A stretch of 64,000 nucleotides of DNA from Apostichopus japonicus (taxonomy: Eukaryota > Echinodermata > Holothuroidea > Aspidochirotida > Stichopodidae). The stretch is taken from assembly GCF_037975245.1 (NCBI RefSeq), contig NC_092576.1:12949111-13013110 (forward strand), given 5' to 3'. Position 1 is the first letter of the stretch, and each line of letters begins with the position of its first letter. The translations under genes and the position numbers were made by a program. Shown piece by piece: positions 35,463 through 47,832 of the stretch. The notes under the pieces are model-generated. The model saw only the letters and a list, made by a program, of their open reading frames with translations. It had not been told where the DNA came from and ran no database searches.

Positions 35463-36255
35463 GGTTTCTATACTGCTACAAATTCCGTAAGATACTGGGT
35501 GTGAAAATGTTAGGAAAAGTTATTAACAGTGTTGAAGCCTTCGTCACATAAAACCAAGCGTATATCTAGCCACTGACTAATATATACAGAATCAAAATTC
35601 GCTTGAACGTATAGTATATAACTGTATACTAGAATCAAACGCGCATGGACAGAACGTATTAAAGTTGTTTCCATACTATGGTATGGTGCAACCAGTCAAG
35701 CGTGTAATGTTAGATATAAACTTACAATATATCTGTTCAATATATTCAATAAATCAACAATGGATCTACAGTGATTCGCATTATCAGTTCACTCGATCAT
35801 TGAAGGTTTATGCGGTTCGTTTTGTATTAACTCTTGAACTGAACTTTCTGTTACCTGTATTACCATTACGCACAGTTGCTTCTTGCTTTAAGTTATTAGG
35901 TGTTAAAGTAAACACTCTTCTTCCAATAGCACTATTATGTATATATCTCGTACCACAATCAATTGCTCCATTATGAAAAGGTTAAATAGAACTGAAGCGT
36001 GCATCACTTACACACTATATTGGTCACTTTCCAAACGACGTGTCCTACCCACCATATGATAGCTAGTGGCTTGGGCTATCACAACACATTCAACTTTGGC
36101 CACCATGACCGCTTAGATTGGGAGATAGAAGAGGTCAAAGGTTAGCATAGTGCTCCCCAACCCATCTGCATGACACCTCTCACAGCGGTATCTTCATGTT
36201 TCACCCAGATTTTCGCCAAAACTCCAAAAAATAACAACAGCAGGTCACCATGGAA

Positions 36256-36613
36256 CAGGGTTGTCCAACCTTTTGAAGGAGAGGGCCACATGGAATGATT
36301 ATGATGAAGGAGGGGGCCGCATGAACCCTACGCTCGATTTTTCGATTTTTTGCCGGAAGCCCAAGGCAACAAAATGTGAGCGCGGAGCGCATTGATTTAT
36401 TTTCCTTCCTGATAAAACAGATGAATAAAGTCCAGCCGCCCCCCCCTCCCCCCTCCGCTGAGAGAGTGTCACACAAACTAACCTGTATGCAGTTTTTTTG
36501 GACCCAGAAGGTTCGAATGATTGATTACATAGCTTCAAATTGTTATCAATAAAATCTGCTCACTAAAATTTCGCACCGTAGAGCATCGCCGGGCCGTAGG
36601 TTGGACAACCCTG
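36256..36613. mobile_element. hAT-type MITE (CAGGGTTGTCCAACC)
   Basis: Perfect 15-bp inverted ends CAGGGTTGTCCAACC/GGTTGGACAACCCTG. Flanks CCATGGAA/CCATAGAA form an 8-bp duplication with one change. The end sequence is typical of hAT elements. Confidence 0.9.
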
Positions 36614-36925
36614 CCATAGAACCTTGTTATTTTTAGGCTCACGTGCACTACTCTTAATTGTAGTGAAGTACCTGTATGTGCTGTCTTATATGGTAACTTG
36701 ACGTACAGTTTGTTGTTTAAAACTCGTGAGGCTTATAAGTGCAGGTGCAGGGGTAGGAGGGAAACAACCGTAACCATGGCCCAAATTCTTCCCCGTTTAA
36801 TGCAAAACTGCCCCGATTTTTAAGTATTTGCCTCGACTTATGATCGGCAGTGGGAGCCATCATCCCGACCCTATTTGCTCACACAATTTCAAAAAATGGT
36901 CAAATTTCATATCTTGACAGATTAA

Positions 36926-37173
36926 TATGTATGTATGTATGTTAGATCCTCCTGCAAGCAGGAACTCGCGAAGAAGCATCATTGGCTTATCAAAGCCGCA
37001 AGCTGACCGAAGTCAGTCTCTTTCATTCATATTTAACGTCAATGATGATGAATTGTTAATTGTCAACAACTCTGTAACTGGACGACATATATTCATTAAT
37101 CTGGGAGTGACTCGAACTGGGGGCCTTATGATTGAAAGGCACCGGCGTTAACCACTGAGCTAACACTCCGAGC
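36926..37173 (-). mobile_element. tRNA-headed SINE, family 2 (complete)
   Basis: On the minus strand a tRNA-like head (TTAGCTCAGTGGTTAACGCC with B-box CAGTTCGAGTCACTCCC) is followed by a body. The body includes AGAGACTGACTTCGGTCAGC and CGAGTTCCTGCTTGCAGGAG, and the element ends in (CATA)n. Truncated copies are at 53662 and 56590. Confidence 0.75.
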
Positions 37174-37903
37174 TAACACTCTAATATGTGCGAATGTTGT
37201 CAATCAAATATCCCTGTGTTGTCACTTTAATACTTCCGTATGTAGGGAGGGAAACGTGACCTAATTCGGTGTAAACATAGATATTGAGATCACGGAGGGG
37301 GTGGGGGGCGGCGGCAGCTAAAACACTCTCTGCGTGAAAATGAATATATATTTATTCATACTTTGGGCATATGCCTTGAAGGACTTTTCTTATTTTGTCC
37401 GGTTTTTTAGAATTGAATTTCATTGATATAGGCTCATGCATACACGTACGAAACAGGAAGTACCGATCACACATTTTGTGGCGTCAAATGGACTTTACAT
37501 GAACTTTACCAGCGAGTTTGTGTGCAAATATTTACCGATAGCTTATACAAAACGGCAAACAACACTCACATAAATGACATAGACCACTAGCTCTTGCATC
37601 ATTTGGTTTCATTGTGAAGTGCAATTTCGTCATATGTTCGTTGAAGCTGACTCGATCAAGCACAGGGGAGAGAAATTTGATATACTTTAGATACCTTTTA
37701 CTAGCGGTATTGTATCATGATGTACCGTGATTAAACTATCAGATAACCATATCCAATTTATTACTGTAGCAGATATGTGGTCCTATATATATATTTTTAT
37801 ATATGTGATCGAACGGCTCTATTTTAGTCTCACTGTGCTTCTTATCTTGAGGTTAATACATCCATCCATATTTCTCTTTTCAGAAGAAAAAAAAAACGGA
37901 AAA

Positions 37904-37970
37904 ATGAAATATTTCCATCTTAACGTCGTCGTTGCTATTAGCATAGTAATTGGACAAGCAGCATCAATTC
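37904..37970 (+). CDS. VWC-domain secreted protein, signal-peptide exon
   Basis: ATG at 37904 opens MKYFHLNVVVAISIVIGQAA, a signal peptide, and the exon ends at a consensus donor (TTC|GTAAGT), phase 1. Just upstream TTTCTCTTTTCAG (to about 37882) looks like an acceptor, so this exon probably carries some 5' UTR behind a leader intron. The next exons (38639, 40037, 42365) all start with 2 nt and end with 1 nt, so they join in frame. The product is a secreted protein of repeated von Willebrand factor C modules. This family often binds BMP/TGF-beta ligands or matrix, but the ligand here is unknown. Confidence 0.75.
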
Positions 37971-38370
37971 GTAAGTTACAATTACTTTTGTCGAAGAGAT
38001 GTTAGTGTACTTAATCATATCGCCATAACGTACAAAAATATATCTTGTGAAATAAATATCTCAAAGTTTAAGTTTATACATTACATTTAGTTAAAGTTAT
38101 GTTAATTTTGGTAAGGAATTTTATATTGTTTGTATTATTTCTATTCACTAATATTTTTGATTGCGATGTTATTGTCTCTGCATTGTTATTCTTGAAGACA
38201 TGTTAAACAGTGATGTTATCTTTTAACCTTAAAACATTTTTGACATATTCGTTTAGCTATATGCACCAATAACATTGAAGCGAACGATTAACTTGAAAAC
38301 AAGTACGTTACGTACGTCACGTGGGTCAATCATTTCTTTGGGGGCTCCGTATTTGAGACTTATTAAGGTA

Positions 38371-38502
38371 TTAAAGGCATTGAAGACTCGCACCAAACCG
38401 CGTGCCGCGCTCAGAAAAAAAGTTAACTTTCCGTTGCTTGCAAGTGAAGTTTTTTTTCGTGTCGCTACAAAATGCAGACAGTAATGCAACGTGAGACCTT
38501 AA
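38371..38502 (+). mobile_element. TTAA-flanked MITE, copy 4 (5' third only)
   Basis: TTAAAGGCATTGAAGACTCG to GTGAGACCTTAATTAA; the rest is missing. Lies in the first intron of the VWC gene. Confidence 0.75.
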
Positions 38503-38638
38503 TTAAACCTTGAACAAGATTTAAACTAACAAACGGAACCAGTTTTTGTAGAGCTGTTCGTTTTAATGATGGTTGTTGCATGGGAGAGACATTCATTTTT
38601 TACCTACGCGAATCTCTTTATGTATGTTTGATTTGTAG

Positions 38639-38803
38639 CATTAGATGGTTGCTCTCCATATGATATTGGGTGGCATCGTGATCATCCTTGTGAAGTATGC
38701 CGCTGTATCGCCGGACGGAGGAGGTGTTCCGTAAGAAGATGCGCAGCACCAAACTGTGACGACTACATAGTCAAACCGGGAACATGTTGTCCTGTGTGCC
38801 CAG
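38639..38803 (+). CDS. VWC-domain protein, first VWC exon
   Basis: Acceptor TTTGATTTGTAG, exon of 165 nt, donor CCAG|GTAAAT. It encodes LDGCSPYDIGWHRDHPCEVC.. with the VWC pattern CxxCxC (C-EVCRC), a central C..C pair and the closing CCPVC. It is a symmetric 1-1 exon. It is nearly the same as the exon at 40037, and the ~100 intron bases before it (from GGAACCAGTTTTTGTAGAGC, about 38536) are duplicated too. Confidence 0.85.
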
Positions 38804-39031
38804 GTAAATAAGTTGTTGTCCTTGTTACCATGGATTCGCTTACTCCAAAATGAGAGCAAGTGATGCATCATGGGAAGTGAAAGTATAGCTCAGACTTTTT
38901 TCAGTTTTGCCCTGCCATCTCGTATAGCTTTGGTAAGTATGACAACTTACTGCATATAGGAGTAACATGTAAAAGTCAAACTAATAGAGAAATGTCCCCC
39001 CGTTCGAATAGCATAGTTTTCTTTTTTCTTT

Positions 39032-39322
39032 CAAGAGCGTAGGAACCGGGGGGCTGGGGGGCGCCAGCCCCCCCCCAGTGAAAAATATGGAGGGGCGGAA
39101 GTATCATTCCGCTCCCCCCCCCCACCCGGCTTCGCAAGTCAGAAAACCCCTTTTCCATTTCCAAATGAGAAAAAATCTCATTTGGAGCACCAAATTGCAT
39201 CTAAGGCCAGGTGAAAATGCAAAATAATTCCAAAGGGGAGGGGGACACCCCGCCCCGCCCCAGGCCAGCCATCAGTCTTCAGCCCCCCTCCCCACACTCA
39301 AAAGTACCTTCCTATGCCACTG
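39032..39322 (-). mobile_element. hAT-type MITE (CAGTGGCGTAGGAAGG family), diverged
   Basis: Inverted copy of the element at 56008: ends ..AGCGTAGGAACCGG and CCTTCCTATGCCACTG. GC-rich G/C runs lie next to both ends. No clear 8-bp duplication remains. Confidence 0.65.
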
Positions 39323-39379
39323 GCCATTATGGGGGGGAAGCAAAGTAGGCCTACTGAATCGAAAATATATAATTTTTTA

Positions 39380-39822
39380 CATGACCTAATGATGCATTTC
39401 TTTCAGTGTCAATCCTGTTAACGCATTACTATGAAAATATGGAGGGGAAAAGGAAATAAATAAAATCTAAATATCAAATCATCTAGTGAAATGTGCTTCA
39501 ATCGCTTAGGTTTCTCATTACTATATATTATAATGTTTATTTTCTGTCAACGCATTACCATGAAAACATGGGGGGGGGGAGGAAATAAATAAAATCTAAA
39601 TATTATATCATCGAGTGAAATGTGCTTCAATCGCTTAGGTTTCTCTTTACTATATATTATAATGTTTATTTTCTGTAATACACTGAGGTGTTTTTTTTTT
39701 GGGGGGGGGGGGAGCAAAATACTGAATCTAAAATATATGATTTTTTTCATGACCTAATGATAGCATTTTTTTCAGTGTCAATCCTGTGGACGCATTACTA
39801 TGAAAATATGGAGGGGAAAAGG
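39380..39822. repeat. Diverged tandem repeat of ~130 bp in VWC gene intron
   Basis: Segments such as AACGCATTACTATGAAAATA, GAAATAAATAAAATCTAAAT and GTGCTTCAATCGCTTAGGTT recur two to three times between 39400 and 39822. They are broken by a T10/G12 junction near 39690. Confidence 0.7.
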
Positions 39823-40036
39823 AAAAAGAAAATAAATGGTTCCAGATCTTAGTGTCATAGTGACATCATAGATTATCAAAATTACAGCTATACCATGATA
39901 CAATATTTAAACTGAAGGATAACTCCCAAACGGAACCAGTTTTTGTTGAGCTGTTCGTTTTAATGATGGTAGTTGGGAGACACATTTATTTATACCTACG
40001 CGAATCTCTTTATATGTATGTTTGATTTGGCATTAG

Positions 40037-40192
40037 ATGATTGCTCTCCATTTGATTCTTGGTTGCATCGTGATCCCTGTGAAGAATGCCGTTGTATCGC
40101 CGGACGGAGGAGGTGTTCCGTAAGAAGATGCGCAGCACCAAGCTGTGACAACTACATAGTCAAACCGGGAACATGTTGTCCTGTGTGCCCAG
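40037..40192 (+). CDS. VWC-domain protein, second VWC exon
   Basis: Encodes DCSPFDSWLHRDPCEECRCI.. to ..GTCCPVCP, then donor CCAG|GTAAAT. The acceptor used by its sister exon (TTTGATTTGTAG) is destroyed here by a 3-bp loss (TTTGATTTGG). An AG 6 nt further in (GGCATTAG) keeps the phase and costs two residues, and I take it as the start. All module cysteines remain. Confidence 0.8.
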
Positions 40193-40718
40193 GTAAATAA
40201 GTTGGTCAAGGAAGAGCTATAACATCAATATTGAAAAGCAAGACTAGTTCACGAGAGATCAGAGAGGTAATATCACCTCCTTGCTGGAATTGAATTGCTA
40301 GTTTGTTTTACCGTTATTACCCCGTTGTTTATCCTGATAAGCAAACAGTAATTGTTACTAACGATATCAATGTCAGAAGTACTAAAAGTGTTCTAGAACT
40401 AGCTATTTTATTGTGTTTGACTTCCCTTAAAACTTTTCATCAGTTACTTTAAATATTATTATCAATTGCTTGTTTAAAGCTTCTATACCCTTAAATATGG
40501 AGGTTTCGGTCGGTTAGGCTTAAGAAAAATCACTGTCATAATACTTAGTTCTCGGCTATTCAGTTTGTGGTTTGCGAACCCACCCCCCCCCCTCCATTCC
40601 TCGAGCTCAAACCATTAAGAATTGGTTGAAGAAACTGGTTTTATTTGTAGCAAAAGGTGGAACCATCTTGATCATTTATTATTCTTATCAGAATAAATCA
40701 CAATATCCCATCTCTGTG

Positions 40719-41043
40719 AGAGCGTGGTAGCCAATTGTCTAACTCTAAGGCGTCGGACTCGTGATCCAAGGATTGCTGGTTCGATTCCTGCCTAAGTTCA
40801 TTACGTTGTGTCCTTGGGCAAGATGCTTTATCTCACTTGCCTCTCTCCACCCTGCAGGGGTTAAATGGGTACCTGTGAGGTAACTTGTCATTGGGCGCAG
40901 TATATAACTGCTGCCGACTGGAGGGGCTGTCTCTGGGACATGTTATCATTGACCAGTATATAATATAATGTATGTAAAGCGCTTTGAGAACTATCGTTGG
41001 TATAAAGCGCTATAGCAAATATTAAAAAATATTATTATTATTA
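40719..41043 (+). mobile_element. tRNA-headed SINE, family 1 (complete)
   Basis: Head GAGAGCGTGGTAGCCAATTG with B-box GGTTCGATTCC; core ACGTTGTGTCCTTGGGCAAG as in 21025-21424; 3' part GTAAAGCGCTTTGAGAAC..GCGCTATAGCAAATAT and an ATT tail. Confidence 0.85.
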
Positions 41044-41094
41044 TCTAATCACCCATAGTCATATTCTTTTAAATATATATTCTCCTCGTATTGT

Positions 41095-41392
41095 CAGGCG
41101 GGTAGCCAAGGGGGGGCGAAGGGGGCAGCTGCCCCCTACACCCCCCTTTGAGCATATTTTTTTTATTTTTGTTTTTGTTTTAATGATATCGCTAGTATTT
41201 TCAAAAGAGAAAATGCTACGATGCAACTTACAAAGCCTGGGAAGTGCCATTTCCAGCGATCTGGGAGGAATTTTCAGCCAAAATTTTCTTGTACGCTTCG
41301 CGCCAACACATGGTGGCGCTACGCTTAGATAGATTGCAATGCCGAATCTACAGTTTCGCCCGTCCCTGGGCAAATTCCTGGCTACGCGCCTG
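41095..41392. mobile_element. hAT-type MITE (CAGGCG.GTAGCC), best-preserved copy
   Basis: Ends CAGGCGGGTAGCCA and TGGCTACGCGCCTG; perfect 8-bp duplication CGTATTGT (41087-41094 and 41393-41400). Confidence 0.92.
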
Positions 41393-41799
41393 CGTATTGT
41401 CACTTTCTCAGCCCACTATATTATTGCCTCTGTACTAGATTGTCGCCCAAGATCGTCAAATTTGGATATATCACTGGGTGATGTATTTTACCAGGATATT
41501 AGTGAATTTGCCCTAAAATGGTCCAGAAACAGACAGATAAAAAAAAAGCTGCGGACTATGAAGAAGACAGTCTTGGTGGTTATAAAAGGAAATGCTTGTG
41601 GTATACTTGATGTGGGAATATGATAACTGATATCCCTTTGCTGTTAGATTTCATTGAATTGAACTTGATAGCCTCATTCCATATCACGAGGTACCAGTGA
41701 CTTGATGAATACATGATGGTTTCGTCTTACGCTTGGTGAAAATCAATCCTTACAGAAAGACGAATCTGAGATAGCAGTGACCTGAGATAGCCCCGACCC

Positions 41800-42116
41800 T
41801 ATGGCAAGCCGTTTTAACATTTACCTCGCTATTCTACTTTAAGTAGAATTAATTCCATTTAAGTAGAATTTAATTAAGCTTAATAAGTGAAATTAATTGC
41901 ACTTAAGTACTAGAATTGCATTTCACTTAAGCTTAATTGTATTCCACTTAAGCGGAATTCATATTAGCTTAAGTTCAAACGGTTTTTGTCTATATCGTAC
42001 TTTACTGAGGTAAAATTCAATTTAGCTTAAGCTTTATTGAATTAAGCTTAAGTCAAATACAATTCTACTTAAGTCAAATACAATTCTGCTGAAGTAAAAT
42101 TCAATTCTACATACGA
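41800..42116. mobile_element. TIR-type element filled with CTTAAG palindromic repeats
   Basis: The left end TATGGCAAGCCGTTTTAACA is that of the element at 11266, but the interior consists of ~21-bp units centred on CTTAAG (AATTCTACTTAAGTAGAATT type). CCCCGACCC lies on both sides (41791-41799 and 42117-42125), a possible 9-bp duplication. The inverted right end is not recognisable. Confidence 0.65.
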
Positions 42117-42364
42117 CCCCGACCCACGGTAATTTATCTTTCAATCACACTTAGGGAAAAACACATCGCCAACGATGACAGCTTGACTCTGTTCAACTTC
42201 ACAAGTATGGCATGCATCCGTACTGCATTTTCACATCAGAAATAGTGGTTGTAAAAGAATGATTCAATCCGGCGGGCGTAGATCTGACATCATTTTGCAT
42301 AAAAGATAATTCATGCGTTTTTTTGTTTTTTTTTTAAACTGTTTAATTTTGTAATTATTTATAG

Positions 42365-42538
42365 AAGCTAACGACTGTGATGGCCACCCCAACGGTTCAT
42401 CATACTACAAGGGCCCTTGTGAAGGCTGTCGTTGCGTGGACGGAAAAGAAATATGTGCTCTCGTTCACTGTCCTAACATCCACTGTGATTATCCAGTTTA
42501 CCGTAAAGGACAGTGCTGTCCTACTTGCTATGATAGAG
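42365..42538 (+). CDS. VWC-domain protein, third VWC exon
   Basis: Acceptor TTTAATTTTG..TTTATAG, 174-nt exon, donor AGAG|GTAAAT, phases 1-1. It encodes EANDCDGHPNGSSYYKGPCE then GCRCV, ICALVHC, and closing CCPTC. It is clearly diverged from the first two modules, so the ancestral gene already had distinct modules. No stop occurs before the donor, so the gene continues to further exons. None was found to the window end with confidence. Confidence 0.85.
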
Positions 42539-44285
42539 GTAAATTTCTATCACCCATTTTATACATCTATCAGTCTTTAAAGCAGCATTTTGCGTCCTTT
42601 TCTATGGTTTTTCTCAACCTCACTGATTCCACGATACCATAACGACATACATAACTAGCTTATCTATTCAAATCTTACTTCAAATGTTGGCATAAAAGTC
42701 GAAAAATTACACACTTCAACTTTGTTTTTCTCGAAGATATTTTCCGTCGGGATCCAAGTAAACCTCGCCCATAATATGAATATTTAAAAGCTACGAACGT
42801 CATTGGCCAATACGTAATACAACACCATGCTTGATTGTGTAGATTTTCTATGGCAGTTGTCCCAGGGAGCTGTTCGCTGGTTGTACCATGGAGTTAAAAC
42901 CTGCATCTCTGATTGGTTGATTCAAACTAGTGGGTTGGGGTAACTGTATGCGATTATGATTAAATGTGTAATTTGTCGGTGGACACTTTTCTCATTAACT
43001 GCAAATGTCCTTAATTACTCGCCAATTAGCGCTTTTGGCAGGGGAAAAAAACTTGGCTAATATCTTAGTTTGCTGTTTTGTGACTGATATATGTAAAAAA
43101 CGCGATGGACTTGTCAAAAAAGTGGAAAACGGCGACAAAACGCAAAATGCTGCTTTAATACCTTTTTTCTACACCTATTCTATGCAATCAAAAACATCTT
43201 AATCGTTACGTGGTAAATCTTAGATAGTTGAAGGGCTTGAGACTATACGAGTGATGAAGATTTTGAGAGATTTAAAATCGTCGGATTCATTCGAGAGAAA
43301 AAACAAGAAGATAAATATATAGTATTTTCCGACTGGCAATCGGCAGCGTTCTGTCGTTTCACGACGACAACTGCTCAGTTTCTACATATGGGGGAAATAT
43401 CTTGTGTGGCAAGGAAACTAGCACCGGCCGCTTGCCAACAGTCGTTTGTGCGTTGATTATATGCAGGAGCGGGTTGAACTGCCTGTATACCCATTCAAAA
43501 CCTGTGCTAGTGAGCACCGGATATGCACCGCCACGCTTCCGGTACCGAATGCTCCGAATTTCTCCTGGTCGCTGTGAGAAGGTTTAATTTTGTCCGGGCG
43601 TAAAATGATGATAGGTTCGGTGTGTGACCATTGAAAAGGATATTACGATGTTCAAATTTAATCGGGTCGTGTTTAGTCGGTGCTGAATTGCTTACAATTT
43701 TAATACAGATAAGAAATATTTGAACTATTATATTAGAAGTTAAAATGGTTCTTCGTTGGAATTGTTGTGTAGTCGTTGTATATAGTCTGGCAAAAACAGC
43801 AAAAATGAACATATCGAAATTTGATGTTTTATATTCCATATTACTCCGCAAAATATAAAGTTTTAATTTCTTTCTTTTTTCGTTTCTTTCCAGAACTTCT
43901 GCAATGAACTTGACGGAGATATGATCCGACATGCATATCGAAAGTTTTTTTTTGTTTTTTTTTTGTTTACTACGTTTAGGGTTCTATTTATAATCGTTTA
44001 GTATTGGGTGTTTATTACTATCTGTTTTAGGCTTGAACAATAATTGTCTTACTGTACTATAGTATCTCATACTTATTTATATTTAAACATTGACTACGAT
44101 TTAATCTATTTTACTATTTACTTACTTCTGAATTTTTTTTGGACTATTGTTTATTTTTTTTTTTTTAGTATCGTTTAAGTACGGATGTTCTTTATATTGT
44201 TGCTTTTGGCTTTTACATATTTTGCCTTATTGATTCTATATATTTAATATTTTGGTTTTTGTTTCTATCTGTTTTTAGGTTTTAC
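42539..44285. other. No gene seen downstream of VWC exon 3
   Basis: Mostly unique AT-rich sequence. A frame at 43402-43587 has a few cysteines but not the VWC spacing and no splice sites, so it is not called. T-rich runs occur at 43945-43970 and 44150-44168. Confidence 0.35.
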
Positions 44286-44287
44286 AT

Positions 44288-44739
<452 letters not shown>

Positions 44740-44829
44740 CCGATATGCATATCCGACGAATAAGTGAAATCAAGCAATACTGTCGCTTTCTAATAGCTCT
44801 CTTTGTTTACTTATAAAAGTATGAAATGG

Positions 44830-44968
44830 GGTTTACGTACATGCAATAAATATGGTCATGTGCTCAATGGGTTGGTAAGTTCGTTCTTCCTGTATGGTGC
44901 TTTACGTACATGCAATAAATATGTTCATGTGCTCAATGGGTTTGTAGGTTCGTTCTTTCTGTATGGCG
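44830..44968. repeat. Two tandem ~70-bp units
   Basis: TTTACGTACATGCAATAAAT..GTTCGTTCTTCCTGTATGG occurs twice with few changes. Confidence 0.85.
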
Positions 44969-45339
44969 TTGTTTATAAATCGCTTTCGGACTAGCTAACC
45001 AGATATTGACATTGACATAACATTGCAAAGATCGTATAAGTGCCACTGATAATCTACCACTTAAATATGGACATATGTCATACATTAAAGGTATTTTTTA
45101 ATTATCTTTACTCATTGACGTGCAAAGGAATTAAAACTTGCGGGGGTGGTCAATGAGTTAGGGATGGGTACAAACCGTTATGGGTAGTGGATTTGTAGGC
45201 GGATCACAAAGTTGACGAACCAGTGGAGTGGCTGCGGGGTCAGTCGAATGCTAATCGCCTGCAGCTAGGGAATGTGACGGTCCATCTTCTAGCAAAACAA
45301 ACAAGCAATCAATGCTTAGATGTCACATATCCCTTACCG

Positions 45340-45478
45340 AAATCCAAGATCTGGGCCAGATATAAGAATCCAGATCTGGGCCATACCTGGAATATCTGGA
45401 ATTTATATCTGGCCAGATAAAAAATTTATCTGCCTATCTGGATTGACTCTATATCCAGTTATATCTGGCTTTATATGA
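45340..45478. repeat. ATCTGG/CCAGAT palindrome-rich block
   Basis: CCAGATCTGG-like and CCAGATATCTGG-like short palindromes recur every 10-25 bases. The block resembles the interiors of the elements at 10586, 11266 and 41800; end repeats were not defined. Confidence 0.5.
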
Positions 45479-45489
45479 CACACGCCTAT

Positions 45490-46022
45490 ATGCTACAAGT
45501 GGGTGGAGTATTCCTCTATACCTCATTTGCACACGCCTCTACTGCTACAAGTGGGTGGGGTATGCCTCTATACTTCATTTGCACACGCCTCTACTGTTCG
45601 AAGTGGATGGAGTATGCCTCTATACCTCATTTGCACACGCCTCTACTGCTACAAGTGGGTGGAGTATGCCTCTATACATCATTTGCACACGCCTCTACTG
45701 CTACAAAGGGGTGGAGTATGCCTCTATACTTCATTTGCATACGCCTCTACTGTTCGAAGTGGATGGAGTATGCCTCTATACATCATTTGCACACGCCTCT
45801 ACTGCTACAAAAGGGTGGAGTATGCCATATACTTCATTTGCATACGCCTCTACTGTTCGAAGTGGATGGAGTATGCCTCTATACATCATTTGCACACGCC
45901 TCTACTGCTACAAATGAATGGAGTATGCCTCTATACCTCATTTGCATACGCCTCTACTGCTACAAGTGGGTGGAGTATGCCTCTATACCTCATTTGCACA
46001 CGCCTATATACTGCTACAAGTG
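45490..46022. repeat. 52-bp minisatellite, ten units
   Basis: Unit: CTACAAGTGGGTGGAGTATG - CCTCTATACCTCATTTGCAC - ACGCCTCTACTG. Variant units (TTCGAAGTGGATGG, CTACAAAGGGGTGG) alternate, which suggests a two-unit higher-order period in the middle. All three plus-strand frames stay open for 120-207 codons. Since 52 = 3x17+1, each frame cycles through the same three peptides. Confidence 0.93.
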
Positions 46023-46029
46023 TCTTAGT

Positions 46030-47150
46030 AACAATAACCGTGTTTATTTTGAAGGAAATATCTTCATCTTTTTTCAGTGTACATATTTGACATCATAGGC
46101 TGTCTGCTTCCTTCAAGAATACTTTTTAGTTCAAAATGTGTCAACGACAAGTATAACAATTCAAAGAAAATTTCACGAGCTAAGGAGACGTTTCTCTTTC
46201 AAGATTCAGAATAATTTTGTTCACCTAGTTGATTATCCTAATTGTAGATGAGAAATATAATTCGATACTATATCATTGAAGGGAGATACATTAAAGACGG
46301 TGATCTGGAGGAAGATAATCAATTATGTCATGAACAAATTATAGGACACCGATTTGAAAGCTCAACCCACAAAGGCCAATTATTGGTCCACGACCGGAGC
46401 CATCTTTGAAAAAGCAGTTTTAACAGCATATGCGCGGTCAAAGGTAAATCATAGGACTACTTGTTAACCAGCACTGCGGCTGTCAGTTGTCATGGGATTG
46501 GTTTTGGTTTTGGATAATTTTGTCAAGATGCAGTCAACAAATACGACTTAAGACAAAATGGATATACCGACACGAGAGAAAATTACACCTGTAGCCGAGA
46601 GCACAAATTGTTGATATACACTTGTCTAGTTGATATACACTAGTTTACACACACTGTACAAACACTATTTTTTTGATAATAACGCTTCTACAGCGCTTTT
46701 GTCCATATTATCATTTCTTAACTGCACCAATCTCTTTATCTATATGCATGCAGTTCTCTGAAGAATACCTTTTGTGCAAGACACAAGTGTAATCATCAAA
46801 TATAGCAAGCATTTGAATGCAAATATCAAACTGCCTCGATTTTGTGATACAAATTCCCTTTTAACTTCGCTTCAATGATCAATACAATTAGGTCCACTAT
46901 ATCTCAAGGTCAAATATATAGTAATACTTGTCTTGGAATAATGAATACGGTACGTTGGCTAGGAACATAAAATTGAATTGAGTTGCTCTATACCTTGTAC
47001 CATGGGAGTGTTGCCACAGTCAAGTAACGTTAGTAAATTCCATTAGGCTAACATAGGGTAATTTTAGGCATACACATATTGCGATTTGCTTTTAAATCAT
47101 TCTTAGTGGTATAGTCAGCTGGCAGGGGATATTGAAACAAATAAGCTTAA
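46030..47150. other. No gene or repeat recognised
   Basis: Unique AT-rich sequence, no long reading frame. Confidence 0.35.
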
Positions 47151-47152
47151 TG

Positions 47153-47455
47153 CAGGCGCGTAGCCAAGGGGGGGGGGGGGGGGGGGGCGAAGGGGGCGAC
47201 CGCCCCAACCGCCCCCCCCCTCTTTAGCATATTTCTTTGTATGTTTTGCTGATATCGCCAGTAATTTCAAGCTCAGATGTAACTTACAAGGCCTGGGAAG
47301 TGCCATTTCCAGTTATCTGGGAGGCTTTTTCAGCCAAAATTTTCCAACTTATGGTGGCGCTATACGCTTAGATAGTTTTCAATGCAGAATCTACGGCTCT
47401 GATAGTTTACCTACAGGTTCGCCCCTCCCTTGGCAAATTCCTGGCTATGCGCCTG
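47153..47455. mobile_element. hAT-type MITE (CAGGCGCGTAGCC)
   Basis: Ends CAGGCGCGTAGCCAAGG and CTGGCTATGCGCCTG; flanks GCTTAATG/GCTTGATG (7 of 8). A run of ~24 G's follows the left end. Confidence 0.88.
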
Positions 47456-47832
47456 GCTTGATGTCCAAATTTCGAATCAGTTATAGAATAATTCCTAGTT
47501 TTCTCTTACATTCTGTCTTGTGTAATATGAGCCAATGCGTAACTCCGGCCTTGCATTGATATGTCTGATATGCAGTTTACTATTAAGTATTAAGTTCCGT
47601 ACAAATATAGGGCAATAGCTGCGGTAACTAAATCATATCGCTTATCACGTACGGGCTTGTCAGCTGCTTTGTATGAAAGCAAGCTTTTATGTATGTATTC
47701 TCTCCTCTTCCAGAAACCTTCCAAGTTCGTATGTCGTAAGGTGTATACTTGTGTATACGTTACTTTTACAAGGGAGTATTCGAGGATAGACTCCATTCAA
47801 ACTTATACGTGATGCTGGATAATATCATTTAA

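Noticed and set aside
43402-43932. Fourth VWC exon or antisense gene at 43.4-43.9 kb
   Set aside because: Cysteine spacing does not fit VWC and no acceptor/donor pair in phase was found.
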